A stretch of DNA of 64,000 bases from Typhlomys cinereus (GCA_023101885.1 JALPQD010000137.1:5012041-5076040); one strand, 5' to 3'. Positions 37,530 through 49,272 are shown, counted from the first letter of the stretch. Notes: generated by a model not told the origin, from the letters alone. Numbers and translations are program-made.

Positions 37530-37832
37530 CCACGGATAAGATCCTTGCTAGACAAGCAAGAGGACTAATTCTCAGACTTCCAGCATCCAGTTAGTAGCCA
37601 GACAGAAGTTGAGACTGACTATCACCCAGGCTCTTGGGAGGCAGAGACAGTGTCTCCGGGGCAGGCTGGCTAGTCTAGATCATCAGTGAGCTCCCACACC
37701 AAGGGAGAGACTTTACCTCAATATGTAATGTTGAGTTGGAACAAGAAGCCAAATGCCAGCTTTGTCCCTCCATATGCACACACATGTATTCATACACATA
37801 CACACGCATGCATACTATTTGTACACGCATGC
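37530..37832 (+). mobile_element. B4-like composite SINE
   Basis: A tRNA-like head (CTTGCTAGACAAGCAAGAGG) is followed by a B1-like middle (GGCTCTTGGGAGGCAGAGAC, GGCAGGCTGGCTAGTCTAGA, CCAAGGGAGAGACTTTACCT). A B2/B4 end then carries a CA-rich tail (ATGCACACACATGTATTC). The order fits rodent B4/RSINE composites. Confidence 0.75.
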
Positions 37833-37834
37833 AA

Positions 37835-37890
37835 AAAGAAGGAAGGAGAGGAGGAGGACGAGGAGGAGGGAAGGAGGAGGGGAGGAGGAA
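37835..37890. repeat. (GGA)n purine microsatellite
   Basis: GAGGAGGACGAGGAGGAGGG followed by AAGGAGGAGG, all purine but for one C. It follows the tail of the B4-like SINE. Confidence 0.9.
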
Positions 37891-38019
37891 TTTGATTTAA
37901 TTTCTCCGCCCTGGTGCTGGCTGTGGGGCTCTGAGCTCTGCAGACAGTTTCTCTGTCATGGGATGATTCCTGCCCTAGGTTGCATGTGGTCCATTTTTCA
38001 AGCTTCAATCTTTCTTCTT

Positions 38020-38760
38020 CTCCCACATTTTATTTTTTCCTTATCATACAAGCTCAGTAGGTATCCCTGTCCTGTCCTCTCCCTCCCTACCCCTCCCCTG
38101 TTGGCCCCCATTGCACGGTCCCTCCTTCCCCTCTTCCTTTCACCCTCCTCCTTCCCTCCTCCTCTTCCAGTGCCTCCCCCTTCCTCCCTCCCATTACCTG
38201 GAACATCCGTTTATGTGGGTACCACACTCCTCCGCTCTAGTGAGGGTTCAGGACTCAGTGGCATAGCCAGGAGCCCCTGCTTGGGCTCCCCATTAGTATG
38301 AGAACTCTATTATGACTATTTAATCCCTTGTCTCTAAGGATCCTACTGCCTGAAACCTTCTCCCCTTTGATCTGTGCTAGACTTTGGCAGGTCGTTGACA
38401 TGTCAGCCGTTGTGCAGGTCAGGCAAAGTCCAATTCTGGCTGCTGCAGCCCTGACTTGTGTGGAGTATCTTACATATCATTGGTCCTCCCCATCTTCAGG
38501 TTCTTACAATCTTGCCACCCCTTCTTCCACAAGGTTCCCTGAGCTTTAGGATGGAGAGAGATTTGGCTGGTCTGGTTCCAGGTGAAAAATGTGGGGTCTT
38601 GGGTGCTCTGAATGATGGTTTGTTGTCGTGTGCAGTGTTCGAGAGATTTCAGTCTGTAGCCTCCTGGAACTGTGAGATCTGCATTCTAGTACTACTGCAA
38701 TTGGGCATGTGTGCTGCAGACATTGGGAACCTTGCAACAATCCTGAATGCGTTATAAAAC
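38020..38760 (-). mobile_element. L1-type 3' end, inverted
   Basis: The left edge (CATTTTATTTTTTCCTTATC) is, on the minus strand, an AATAAA-bearing A-rich 3' end. Next comes a 150-bp C/T-rich tract, the inverted polypurine tract typical of rodent L1 3' UTRs, then CATCCGTTTATGTGGG and CTAGTGAGGGTTCAGGAC, shared with 51215-51560. Further right, CTTCCACAAGGTTCCCTGAG fits rodent L1 3'-UTR sequence. No reverse-transcriptase coding region is present. Confidence 0.6.
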
Positions 38761-38788
38761 TGAGCAGGTGAGCTCATGTCGGTAAATT

Positions 38789-38803
38789 CACTTGCCTGCT
38801 TTT
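38789..38803. repeat. Target-site duplication, left
   Basis: CACTTGCCTGCTTTT, identical to 39126-39140, flanks the retrocopy at 38804-39125. Confidence 0.85.
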
Positions 38804-39125
38804 TTTTTATACTAAATCAAAATTTATTAAATATCAGGTAGTCAGTGTTCTTACAATGAACTGTGAACACCTTTAGAGGAACACAAAGCTCTTTCGAGGG
38901 AGAGTAATACTGGAATTTTAAGGGAATTAATTCCTACACATTCCAATTAACAATATATTCTCTGCTAAAATTGATTACTTAAAAATAAGTCTGATTTGTG
39001 TCGAAGGTCTTTTCCACCTTTTGGCCATTGAATAAATAAGGAGAAAAATCTCTCACTTACTTGGAATCACAATATGGTTTGTCAGGTCAACAAATAAAGG
39101 TATCAGTAGAAATATTGCAGATAAC
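38804..39125 (-). pseudogene. Small retrocopy of an unidentified transcript's 3' end
   Basis: A 322-bp insert bounded by the duplication CACTTGCCTGCTTTT. It starts on the plus strand with a T run and ATTTATTAAAT, which on the minus strand is TTTAATAAATTTTGATTTAG followed by poly(A), a standard poly(A) signal and tail. This is the signature of an L1-mobilised, 5'-truncated mRNA copy. The minus frame at the 5' end of the insert encodes about 24 residues (ending NHIVIPSK) before a stop. I cannot identify the parent gene. Confidence 0.75.
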
Positions 39126-39140
39126 CACTTGCCTGCTTTT
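39126..39140. repeat. Target-site duplication, right
   Basis: CACTTGCCTGCTTTT, matching 38789-38803. Confidence 0.85.
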
Positions 39141-40782
39141 ATTGCAGGTTTTTTTTTTCCTTTCTCTTTCAATCTAGCCAAGAAGTCCTTTTTAGAAGAG
39201 GGAATGAGCTGATCCCTCCATTGAAGGGGTCCTTTCCTCCTTGACCCTGTTCTGACCAAGCAGTCATGGTTAAAAAGTCAAGTGAGGAATCTATGGAAGC
39301 TCAGAGAGGTTATTGTGCATGATGGCAGTAGAAAGAATGAGATTCCATTCAGCAGAAAAGATGAACCATCAAACATTTTGCAAAAGATATTAATAAGAAT
39401 AACAATTGCCTTGACTAGAAAAAAAGAAAACAAAAATAGAGATTCTTGTAGTTAGGGAAATTCTGAAACCCGCCCTACCCCCCCTCCCCGCCAAGCACCC
39501 AGTAGTTTGTCTGCTAGTCTGCATAACTCATCCCCAAAGGGTGTGCATCTAGTCTGCTGAAGCACTTGGTCTCCAAACACCCTTGCAAATGAGGCAGTCG
39601 CTATAGTTCCCTTTGATAAATAAATCGAATGAAGCTCTGAGAGGACAAATAATTTTCCTAAGTCAGACAGTCGGCTCCCTGGGAGATACGGAACGTACCA
39701 GTAAGGGTGGGCTTCCTGCATAAATTACTGTCTATAGCAAGAACCGCATCCAAGTCTTCTGCCGTTTATCACTAGTACACTTTTCATTTATCACAAAATT
39801 TCAGTATCATGGTTAGAAAGAATAACCAAACATGTGCGCATGCCCCGTGTGGAGGAACCCAGCACAGACTCAATGGACTAGTTTGTCTGGGGAATGCGTG
39901 AGCTCACCAGTGTGCACATCCTCACTGCCTGCATTTTAACCGTTCTGGAATGTTCTTGGGGGGGTGAACCTTTAGTTTCTCTGCAGAGGTATCCACATGC
40001 ACAAGTGTCCTGCACTCATGTATTAGAGCATGAATTCTACCGTCAGACCTTGTTGCATTTGGGTGCATTTGCTGGACTTTAGATATTATGAATTTTGCCA
40101 TAACACTAAATGTGTTACAAAACTGGACAAGCAAATTCAGCATCAGTAAATTTACATGCAGATGCTGAATATTTTATGACTTACCTGGAATAAACCAGGA
40201 AGATATTAATAATGAAAGATACTAAACATACCGTTTGGTTCCTTTGCAAGTTTATGTACTTTAGTAAGTGCCTACTGGCTCAATATTAGAGTTCTAAGCA
40301 CATACTAGAATTCACCAAAGCAGTAATAAGATATGTCTGACAAAATTATTTCCACTAAGAAGAAAACTTGCAAAGCGCCTACTAGCAGCAAAACAATGTA
40401 AATGATAAGAATGCCTTGGAAAGAAAACAATTCACTTAAAGCAGGTGAGCTCAGCTTAGGAATTTTTAGCACATGTTGTTGGTATTTTATATTGAAACCC
40501 TGTGGATTTGAAACCAGACTGGTTAAAAAGTCTTTGTTTTCAATATTTTTTGTTGGTTGGTGTTATATGAATTATATTGAGGAAATAACACGCAGACACT
40601 TGTAGTCTCGTCTCTCTGTGAGCTCATCACAGGGAACAGAGAGGGAGCAGGAAGCGCAAGCTAGAAGTGTATGTTGCAAGCACGTGCTAGTATAGGCCCC
40701 ACTTGCTGCACTAAATTAACTCTACCTAAGTTTTGTTTTTTTCAAAGACGTTCTGGTTTTAAATTGGGTAATACAGAGGGGG
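39141..40782. other. Unique sequence, no gene seen
   Basis: AT-rich unique DNA. A C-rich run lies near 39478. No exon is supported. Confidence 0.5.
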
Positions 40783-40925
40783 GCATTTCGTGGGCATATG
40801 CAAAGGTCAAAGGACAACTTTTGAAAGTCAGTTTCTCCTTCTATCAGGTGGGTTTGAAAGATCAAACTCAGGTCTCCAGACTTGCGTGCAGACTCCTTCA
40901 AGCTCTGACCCGTGCTGTGGGCCCT
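40783..40925 (-). mobile_element. B2/B4-like SINE remnant, inverted
   Basis: The plus strand reads GGCATATGCAAAGGTCAAAG GACAAC, AGTCAGTTTCTCCTTCTATC, AGATCAAACTCAGGTCTCCA (inverted B box) and ACTTGCGTGCAGACTCCTTC. This is the 'ggtcagaggacaactt ... actcaggt' layout of inverted B2/B4 elements. Confidence 0.6.
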
Positions 40926-42700
40926 GAGTCCCCTTTTCATGCTGTATTCAATCATATGTTATATAGCCTTTTGGTGTTTAAAATGCTTAAGAGGATATGT
41001 TTTAACCATTTCAGAATTTTATATAATGTAAAGAAATGAGTGCAATGTGTAATTCACTTTTCAAAAATTAAGTGCACCTATCAATTCATCCTTTTCTTGG
41101 GATTCTGCACTTTAGCCTTTATATATCATTAAATATTTGATCCCATCTTTTTTCAAAATATATGAATTGGCTGTGAGCCGTATCACAATCAATCACGTTA
41201 ACAAAGCATCTGATGCTATGAGCCTGGTACAAGTCAGGACACTGCAAGATGTCAGTGATGGGAGGGGTGGGGTCTTTCTCCAAGTGCCTCTTGTTCACAG
41301 ACCTCTAGTCTCTACTTTCTCTCTATCTACGGTGAGGCCTCCATGTAAATTTTAATTTTCTGGGGGTCTGAAACTTACAAAGAGGCAGGTTCTCCAGTGT
41401 CTCTCCATGTTTCTGTCTGTGTGATCCACAAAGCCTACTTAGAACCTTGGCTAACTGCACGGTCCCACTCAAGGCCGTCCACCTGCTTTCGCTTTGGGCT
41501 CACATCTACCACCTACCTTTCTCATCGGTGGGTAATACAACTCCTACAACACCAAACCTAAGTCCTCCAGCATTTCCATGTCTGGGGTCTCTGAACTTCT
41601 GCACATTGGGGTCTAAGCAACGCTTGAGTGTCTAGCACAATTAGCTGTGATCGCTAAGTAGCACCCATTTTAACCGCAGGTCCCACTGATCTTTTCTTTA
41701 GTCTGGGCAGATCATCTTCTCTGTGTTGAAAATCCATGGGACAAACTTTCTGGACATTAAAGGGTATAAAAATGTGTGCATGTTTTTGAAATTCTATCCA
41801 GCATATTTGGTAACCTTCCATTTCCTTCCATCCATCTACACACACTGTATTCTGTTACATCGATACTATTTGCTAAGCACTATGTTGGAAACTTGCAAGC
41901 TGGCAAATGAAAGAGGGTACCTTTCACTAAGAATGTGTGTTTGCCAAGCATTTAGGGAAACAAATCTGTATACACCATAGCATCACCAGCAGTCTCAAAC
42001 ACGCACCAGTTCTGAACTTGAGCTCCCCAAAACTCATGCTGTTCCCACACCTTTAAACAGCCACGCAGAAACGAACTCCACTCTTGGGCATCAGGGTAAC
42101 ACTCTGAAACATGCGTGCAGCGAGTGCGTGTTTCAGCAAGTTTTAGATACTGGTAGAAAAATGAAAACTAGAAAGATAGAAAATAAATAAAACATTTTAA
42201 TTGCTCCAAAATCTATGAAATTATCAGTTCTGATTAAAATATTCATGGGAACTATTCAGGAGGATCTATTTGACAAACAAATGATTTGGGAATTTTTCTT
42301 TTGAGTCTGAAGTACATACAGACAAATTCAATGCTGGCTGTAATACAGGAATAATAAGACCATTTCAAAGGCACATTGCTTTGTCATTTTTATTCAAAGG
42401 GGAAGCTAGTTTTCTGCAGATGTTTTCAGAGCATGCTAACATACACTAAGATAAATAAATAATTCATCCAGTGCAAAAAATAGGCAGGCCAGTGCCCATT
42501 GAAACAAAACAATTAAAAATTGTCATAGACTGATGGTTTGTACAGTTCTTTGAGCACGTGTCTGTGTCTTCAAGAGAAGACAGTGGCAGCTGCTTTCTGA
42601 AAGCAGCTTGGAATTTTACCTTCAGAAAGTTTTGTGTGGCCAGGGCATGTAACGCATGGCTTGGCACAGATCTTTACTCTGAAATTGTCACATGCAAGCA
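40926..42700. other. Unique sequence, no gene seen
   Basis: AT-rich unique DNA. No feature is recognised. Confidence 0.5.
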
Positions 42701-43140
42701 GAACGACTTTATGTCCTTGCCCAACCCCCTTTTCCCAGCTTCCTCCTCTCCCCCACTTCCATTCAGCAATCCACCCATGCCCCTCCCACTCCCATTGCCC
42801 TGCAAGGGCATCGCAGGCCTCTCTTTTGGGAGTGGAGTCCAGGCCGGCGTCTGTGGGACTTCGTGTGAGTCTCCAGTGGCTAGGCCTACGTGTGGGGAAG
42901 CTCCTCCTCTCCTGTCTGATGTCTGCCCCTCTGATGGTCTGGGTGTAGTTGTTTATCCTCAGATCCTGGGGTCCATGGGGGAATATTGATCATTCAGTCT
43001 TTGTGAAGAGCCGCGGGAAGTAGCTCTCCTTGCTGTAAGCTCCTAGATGCACCAGCCCTGTTGGGACCACAGCCTTCTGGCTGGCAGTTACCCCTCCCCA
43101 TCTGAAGGCCCTTACGATCTTACTGCCCCCTCTCAATAGG
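42701..43140 (-). mobile_element. L1-related 3'-UTR-like segment, inverted (weak)
   Basis: A C/T-rich stretch (CCCCCTTTTCCCAGCTTCCT and following) leads into GGAGTGGAGTCCAGGCC and later AAGGCCCTTACGATCTTACT, which parallels GGTTCTTACAATCTTGCCAC in the 38-kb copy. It is probably another decayed inverted L1 3' end. Confidence 0.4.
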
Positions 43141-45804
43141 TTCGAAACGGGTTTGGAAATGTCTAAAATAAATTTCTGCCTAGGCGAAAGAGATTCTTCT
43201 CAAATGACTGACACCTAAGCGGGTGTGCAAGTCACGGAGCTGAAGTACACGGACGCTCAGGCTCGTGTCTGTTCCCCAGGGCCACACAGACCACAGGGAG
43301 AGGGAAGATGCTGGAAGAGACAGTCAGGGCCAAACGCAGAGGACTTCTGAGTACACTCGGTTCCTTCCTGTGAGACAGTTTCGAAATTGCTCTCTCGATG
43401 TTAATTGGGATATGAAATTAAAATCTGTTCACATCCAACTGAATAATATATCAGCGATACAGGATGCGTATCTGGTTGGCCCTTGTCAGGAGTTTAATTT
43501 TCTGCCGTCGGTTTCTAGGAAAGACTTGTAAGGGATGGACACACTCATCTCTATTTCCCATTGACAGCTGCCAAAACCCAGCCATAGCCATCTGCCCCTG
43601 CTATTTGCTGCTGTTGAATTTCTGCAAGTCTCCCTTGCACAATGGCAGTCTCGAGCGCTACCTACCACCACATCACAATTACCTTCTCTTAGTAATTGCT
43701 CGTCCCTTTCAAAACCTCTCTGGCAAATATTTTAAAATAAATTGACATCATGCTATTCCACATTTTATTCATGGTCCTGAAACAATGTCTTTGTATGCAT
43801 GGGTGCCGTGGAAAGAAGACTTCAATGAAAGAGCTCCACTCGTTCATTTAGCACGTCTGGCTCTCTGTGACTCTGCATATACCGTGGATATGGTTCTCAG
43901 CGATCTCTCCACAAACGTGTTTGGGGACCTTTGTTTGCAAGCTGATGTCCAGACAAGTCTGTGGGAACAGGTAAAGCGAGCGGAAGGAGCGCTATGAAGG
44001 GGATTTCAAGTAGTCTAATTGACAGGATGCTTGAGGACAGATAATAAATTACGGAAATCAATGTCTGCTCCTGTCAGGAAGCTGGCTTCAGATGGAGACA
44101 CTTCACTGGAACGCACTCTGCTCTGAGGAGGGATTTTCTCCCCTGTATCAAAACCTTTGCCCCAAATACCTGTATTATTTTAGAAGTGAACACAAGGTTC
44201 CAATTTTAAGTATTAAATTCAAACAAACGACAGGAAAAATTGGATGCTGTTCTATTTGCAACTCAGTAAGTACTTTGACTATTTTCAAACCAACTTTATT
44301 TAATAGCAGGAGTGCCAACTGCGATTGAGTTACTGAAAAAAAATCCTGTAGGAATAATGAGAAGCACTAAAACAATTAAAAAAGCTTTTTGATGAACTGT
44401 TTGAAAAGTATCTTCAATAGTCAACTTTCCTTTCATTAATCAATTAGGGTTTTTTTCCTTTGCCTAGGAAAGTTAGACAAAGTGGGTTAAAACTTACTTC
44501 TGCGAGAAAACTTCAGCGCTCACATTTGTGAGTGAGTTCAATTTTTGTTTCTTCTTTCCTTAGTCTTATATCAGGAGTCACCATCGGCTGAATCCTCCGT
44601 TCTTGTGTGAGGTCCCGGGCCCCAGAGCCGCACATGTGCCTGCAAGAGCAGCGACCCTCCTTCCAGTTGCTCTTAAATGTCCTGTAAGCAAAGCTGTGGT
44701 GGCCACAGTTCAGCTCCTGGAAAACATTGTGAGACCCTCCATTCTCTTTTTATCCTCCTTCATCTTTCTTTTTTTCCTCTGTAAACTTTAGCCTATATTG
44801 CTTTCTTCCGTGTTTGCTAATTGAGAATATACACACGTGCATGTGTTTATCACTTCCGCCTCCCTTTGTGGAGAGACTCTGGACTAGGCGGAGCCTTCGC
44901 TCTTGCTCTCCGGCTTCCATCCCCTCATCTCATCAGACTTCTCAGCCTCTTTCTGAAGGAGCCTCCACACGCTGCACCTGACACATTTTGACTCTACCTT
45001 CCAGGTACTTAATGGCCCCGCAGATCCCTCCGAGAGAGTTCTTATAACTCGAGCAAGCTTCTTACCTTTCAAAGTTAGTTGTAAATGCAAATAGCAAGTC
45101 TAAATGTCCAGGCTGCAAACGAGGGAGGTGCTGGGTGGGGGACGGGTTGCCAGGAAAGGCTGAGAGACCTAAAACCAGTCAGGCGCCTCTACGTCTGTCA
45201 TTCCAGCATTTCTCTATGTGGACTAGAGGATGACAGGTAGTTCAAAGAAGTGGGGGTTGACCAAGGGTCAGTATGTTCTTGGCACTGTGCCCACATGTGG
45301 TCGTTGCTGCATCAGTTGGGCCACGAGGAGGATGCTCAGCCCAGGACAGAGGCTGTGGGCGCAGCGTGAGGGGGGAGGCCCTGTCTGTGCTGCCGTCTGT
45401 CCTGGCTCTAGTGTGACTGTCCCCAGTGCGTGAAGCTGCAGTGGCCTTGTTAAGCTTGCTCTGACCTGTGTGTGAGGATCTCATGCAAGGTAGCAGACAA
45501 TCAGCAGTGGGTTAGGACTGATGTTTAGGGGTGCACACTTGGTGGTAGACCATTCACTGCAGTTTTCAGGTCTTGGGGCTCTCTGAGGGTTGGCCTCCCT
45601 GTGGAATGGGAGCCTCCAGGGCAATGGGGTGAGCTTTTTTGGGGGACCACGGTTTTCTTTATCTCCAAGGCATTTGGGGCCTTGGCTTGCATCGAAAGTG
45701 ATACGTGTGGCCATAAACTTGCAAACATCGTGTTGCCAACTCTCTATTGAAATGTTTGAAAGGAAACAACACAGATGTCCCAGGCTAGCAGGATCCCTTC
45801 CTTG
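43141..45804. other. Unique sequence, no gene seen
   Basis: About 2.7 kb of unique DNA. Overlapping short frames occur on both strands at 45230-45930. No product is recognised. Confidence 0.5.
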
Positions 45805-45810
45805 TGTGTG

Positions 45811-45848
<38 letters not shown>

Positions 45849-45850
45849 CG
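45805..45850. repeat. (TG)n microsatellite
   Basis: About 20 TG units preceded by GTGCATG and followed by TTCGCACATACAC. Confidence 0.95.
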
Positions 45851-46034
45851 CACATACACTTAGTGGTATAGGAGTGCTCAAATGTGTGAGCATGTGTATG
45901 TGTACATTTATAAATGCACATATCAGTGTGCACACATATGTAAGATTGAAATAGACGTCTGTTGTCTCCTTCTCTGACTCTCCACTCTTATTATTAAAGC
46001 AAGGCCTTGCAGTTGAATCCAGAGCTCATGGATG

Positions 46035-46195
46035 GGCTAGGACAACTAGCCGACTTGCCTTGAGGAGTCCTGTGTGTGCCTCTCTGGAGTTGGGCTTACA
46101 CAGGCCATATGCGCAGCTTTTACTTGGGGTCCAGGGATCTGAACCCGGGTCCTCATGCCTGTGGAGCAAGTGCTCTATCCACTTATCCACCTCCC
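46035..46195 (-). mobile_element. tRNA-derived SINE, inverted
   Basis: The plus strand has AGGGATCTGAACCCGGGTCC (inverted B box), CTGTGGAGCAAGTGCTCTAT and CCACTTATCCACCTCCCT (inverted A-box side). The order fits an inverted B2/B4 head with part of the body. Confidence 0.65.
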
Positions 46196-46875
46196 TAATT
46201 CATCATCTCCTTCTGAAAACTCTGTTTACAATTGTCTCTATGAACTAGATTTATCTCTTTCGTGACTATATTCAAAATCCAGGGGGAAAATGAATGCAAT
46301 ATAGATGAAGGGAATAAGGAGTATCGATGACTTTTAAATGAAGGAAGGAACAAACATAAAATGACAGTATTATACTTAAAGACTTATGACATAAAGTCTC
46401 GTTGTGGGACCATCTGCAATTTCTGTAGATCCTCTATGAAAGCTGTGTCACTCCTTGTAAAGAGTCCCTAGTTGTAAGCGGAAAGTGCACTACCCTCTGG
46501 AGAGAAGTCAGCAACCTCCACTGGAAACAGGGTTCACATGCATTTTAATAATTGTCCTTTCTGAAAAGGCAGGAAAATTCGCAACTAAAATTGGCTGTGA
46601 GCAGCGAGTGGGGTGGGCGTCCACTGGAGGAGTGGACGGGCCTCCGTCCAGAAGGGCAGAGTGGAAAGGACTCGTCTTGGGAGTTAGGAAGCTCTCACTG
46701 CGCATCGGCGTCTCTGCAGCAAGAACGTTGTTTTCCAAACTGTAACATTCTGCTGTCGCCAGAGCCGAGGAGAAGGGAGTGCGCACTTTGCTGCGACTTG
46801 CTTTGGAACTTTTTAAAAATAGCAGAGAAATGGCCAGCTTACTGTTTATATTAAAGTGCATTTCATTATGCCTAT
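46196..46875. other. Unique sequence
   Basis: Overlapping frames on both strands near 46485-46861 have no recognisable product. Confidence 0.5.
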
Positions 46876-46888
46876 TGGAAATGCTTTT

Positions 46889-47162
46889 TAAAATTTTTTT
46901 TTTACTATTTATTCAATTGTGTGTGTATGTATGTGCGTGTGTGTGTGTGTAGAACCACGGACGAATTCGGGAACCACCATGGACGCCTCCACCTCCTCCT
47001 TGTTTTCTCTGCCCCGGGATTCACAGGCTCCGCCCTACCAGGACCAGAAACGCAGGCCGCCCCCGCTTCCGCCGGGCCTCTATACATGGGGTCTAGGATC
47101 CCAACTCAGGACTTTCCGCCTGCAAGGCAGAGTCTTAACCCCTGAGCCACCTCTCCAGCCCC
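46889..47162 (-). mobile_element. Young tRNA-derived SINE, inverted, with target-site duplication
   Basis: Read on the minus strand: GGGGCTGGAGAGGTGGCTCA head, AGGGGTTAAGACTCTGCCTT, body with GTCCTGGTAGGGCGGAGCCT and GTCCATGGTGGTTCCCGAAT, CA tail, then an A-rich end. It is flanked by TGGAAATGCTTTT at 46876-46888 and 47163-47175. It is the same subfamily as 32701-33009 and 61106-61391. Confidence 0.95.
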
Positions 47163-47329
47163 TGGAAATGCTTTTATATGAAGGGAGAAAAGTAGCAGCT
47201 GCACCAGTCCCTGGCCTCCACCCTGAGGAGCCCTGGTCTCTGCACACAGGCTCCATCTCATCACAGATGTGCTTGCTTTTCAAGTTGGTCAGTTCTTTAC
47301 TACAACAGCAAAAACGTGTAGTCAGCCTG

Positions 47330-47600
47330 ATCTCACACAGTAGATGAATGGATAATGAAAACATGGCGCACATGCATGACAGAATTGTGTTCAAACATGC
47401 AGAAAAATAGATTTGGGAAATTAGGAAACTGGAAAAAATAAATTGCGGTGACCCCAGTTCAGAAAAACCAACACTACATGCTTCTCTAACATGCAGATCC
47501 CGACTCATGATTTATGTATGTGCATATGTATGTGGGAGGGAGGGAGGCTAAGTGCCTGGAAACTACAAGGGACCTAGAGAGGGAACAGACCCCTTCAGCA
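47330..47600 (+). mobile_element. LINE-1 fragment (end of ORF2 / start of 3' UTR)
   Basis: GTAGATGAATGGATAATGAA, ATGCAGAAAAATAGATTTGG, AACTGGAAAAAATAAATTG and ACATGCTTCTCTAACATGCA follow the familiar order of the L1 ORF2 3' end in plus orientation. TATGTGGGAGGGAGGGAGG and CCTGGAAACTACAAGGGA come next. It is heavily decayed, with stops and small deletions. Confidence 0.7.
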
Positions 47601-48173
47601 GAAAATTACCCTGCAATTAGAACTCAGCAAACATTATCTATGCTGTATTTAAAAACCTAAAATGTAATGGTTAATTGGATTAGCACTTGACTGTGTGTGA
47701 GAAAGTTTAAATTCCTCCTTGTATTCTGTCACTGCTATTTAGATTTACTTCCAGATGTATTTCCTCTTGTGATCAGCGAAGCGGCTAGAAGTGTTGTAGT
47801 GTGGTAGCGTGTGACGTCCCATCTCTGTAACCGTTGGCTCAAAGAGAGGTATTTTGTGATTGGTGAAGGATGATCAATTGCACTAGATCAGGCAGCAAGT
47901 TAGCATTTAGAAAAGAGAAGACACTCAGAGAGCGATAAAACACAGAGAATGTTTCATTCCGAAAGAGAACAAGAGTGCATCCCCACAAGAGAAATGTGCT
48001 TGCGGAGGTTTCAGATGGAGTTGAAGTAGCAAAATATCGCTCCATCTTAGGGAGTGGAGACAGACTGAGTCCGCACTGACAGTTTCCTCAACCATGCTTT
48101 GAAAAGATGACAGGGAAACTCTTAAAATGGAATGCTAAATAAAGACAGGAAAAAAAAAACTCAGTTTAAAAAA
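47601..48173. other. Unique AT-rich sequence
   Basis: No feature is recognised. Confidence 0.5.
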
Positions 48174-48321
48174 GATAACCAAGAAATCTCAGAAAAAGAG
48201 CCCACTGGATGCAAATAGAAATTATTGAGGAGGGAAGATGGGACTTGAAAAACGATAACCAAGAAATCTCAGAAAAAAAGCCCACTGGGTGCAAATAGAA
48301 ATTATTGAGGAGGGAAGATGG
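48174..48321 (+). repeat. 80-bp tandem duplication (1.85 copies)
   Basis: GATAACCAAGAAATCTCAGA starts at 48174 and 48254, and GCAAATAGAAATTATTGAGG recurs 80 bp apart. Only two substitutions separate the copies, so the duplication is recent. The second copy ends at GGGAAGATGG, where the CpG-dense block begins. Confidence 0.95.
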
Positions 48322-48324
48322 CAG

Positions 48325-48490
48325 AACCAAAGCCCGGGGGCACGTGCCGGGGCTCCCGGGGCAGCAGCTGCGTCTTGCAAGGAGGACGCCCTTCGGGGAC
48401 ATTCTCCACGGCGCCCGAGGCCCGCGGGAGCGTTTCCCTGTGGCGGTGCTGAAGAGGCTCTGTCCCCACGACGGAACCATCCGTACTGAT
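48325..48490. promoter_or_regulatory. Short CpG-dense patch
   Basis: About 17 CpG dinucleotides in roughly 165 bp (for example GGCGCCCGAGGCCCGCGGGA), against a CpG-poor background. It is too short for a classical CpG island. It could be a minor promoter, an unmethylated element or a fragment of a GC-rich repeat. No TATA box or coding exon is seen beside it. Confidence 0.4.
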
Positions 48491-48878
48491 GGCTTCAGAT
48501 CTGGCGTCTTGGTATTCTAGAACACTCTCCGACAGCCTCAATGACCTCCTGCGTGTGAGAAGTAGTCAGTTGCCTGGGACAGGAAAGGTACGTGGTGCCC
48601 TTAGGAACACCCCAAAAGAAGAGGAGGAAGAAAACTGCCTCACCGTGAAGAAGGTCACTGGGGTTCGCACCGTCCACAGAGTGTGCTCTGCGTGGGTTTC
48701 TGTCCCGTGAGAATCAGCAAATGAGATTAACCCAAACATTGCTTGGCCTGGTTTCATTTCATGCAGTAACAAAGATGTGGCTGGTCAAGACTCTCAAGTC
48801 CTCAACAAAAACTGCAGAGCCCTGGTCACCAGCCCCGTGCGCAGCCCTCTGCCTGCTCGGCCCGAGGGGCTCCTCTCA
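48491..48878. other. Unique sequence
   Basis: No feature is recognised. Confidence 0.5.
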
Positions 48879-48900
48879 GCTATTTGCATATGCAAATAGC
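48879..48900. promoter_or_regulatory. 22-bp perfect palindrome with overlapping octamers
   Basis: The core ATTTGCATATGCAAAT joins two POU/octamer motifs (ATTTGCAT and ATGCAAAT) head to head, and the symmetry extends three more bases on each side. Octamer sites bind Oct-family factors; function here is inferred only. Confidence 0.6.
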
Positions 48901-49079
48901 CTCGGAGGCCGGCACGTGCTCCCTAAGGGTCTAGTGTGATTTTTCCCTTTTATAACCATATTCAGCCAGTAAGGGGACAGAAATATGAAGATTTTTTTTT
49001 TGTCTTTTCAATGTTAGACCTTGTTCAGAAGAATATTTTAGTTAACTTCAACAATTTTTTGTACAATTTGTTCTTTTAA

Positions 49080-49230
49080 ATGTATTTTTATTTATTTTGA
49101 GAGAGCAAGCATGAGAGTGAGAGAGAATGAGAGAGAAAGCAAGAGAGCAGGAAGAGAATGCTGCATGTGCGAGAGAGAACAAGAGAGAGGAGTTAGAGAG
49201 AGAGCGAGAGTGAGAGAAGAGTGTGAGAGA

Positions 49231-49272
<42 letters not shown>

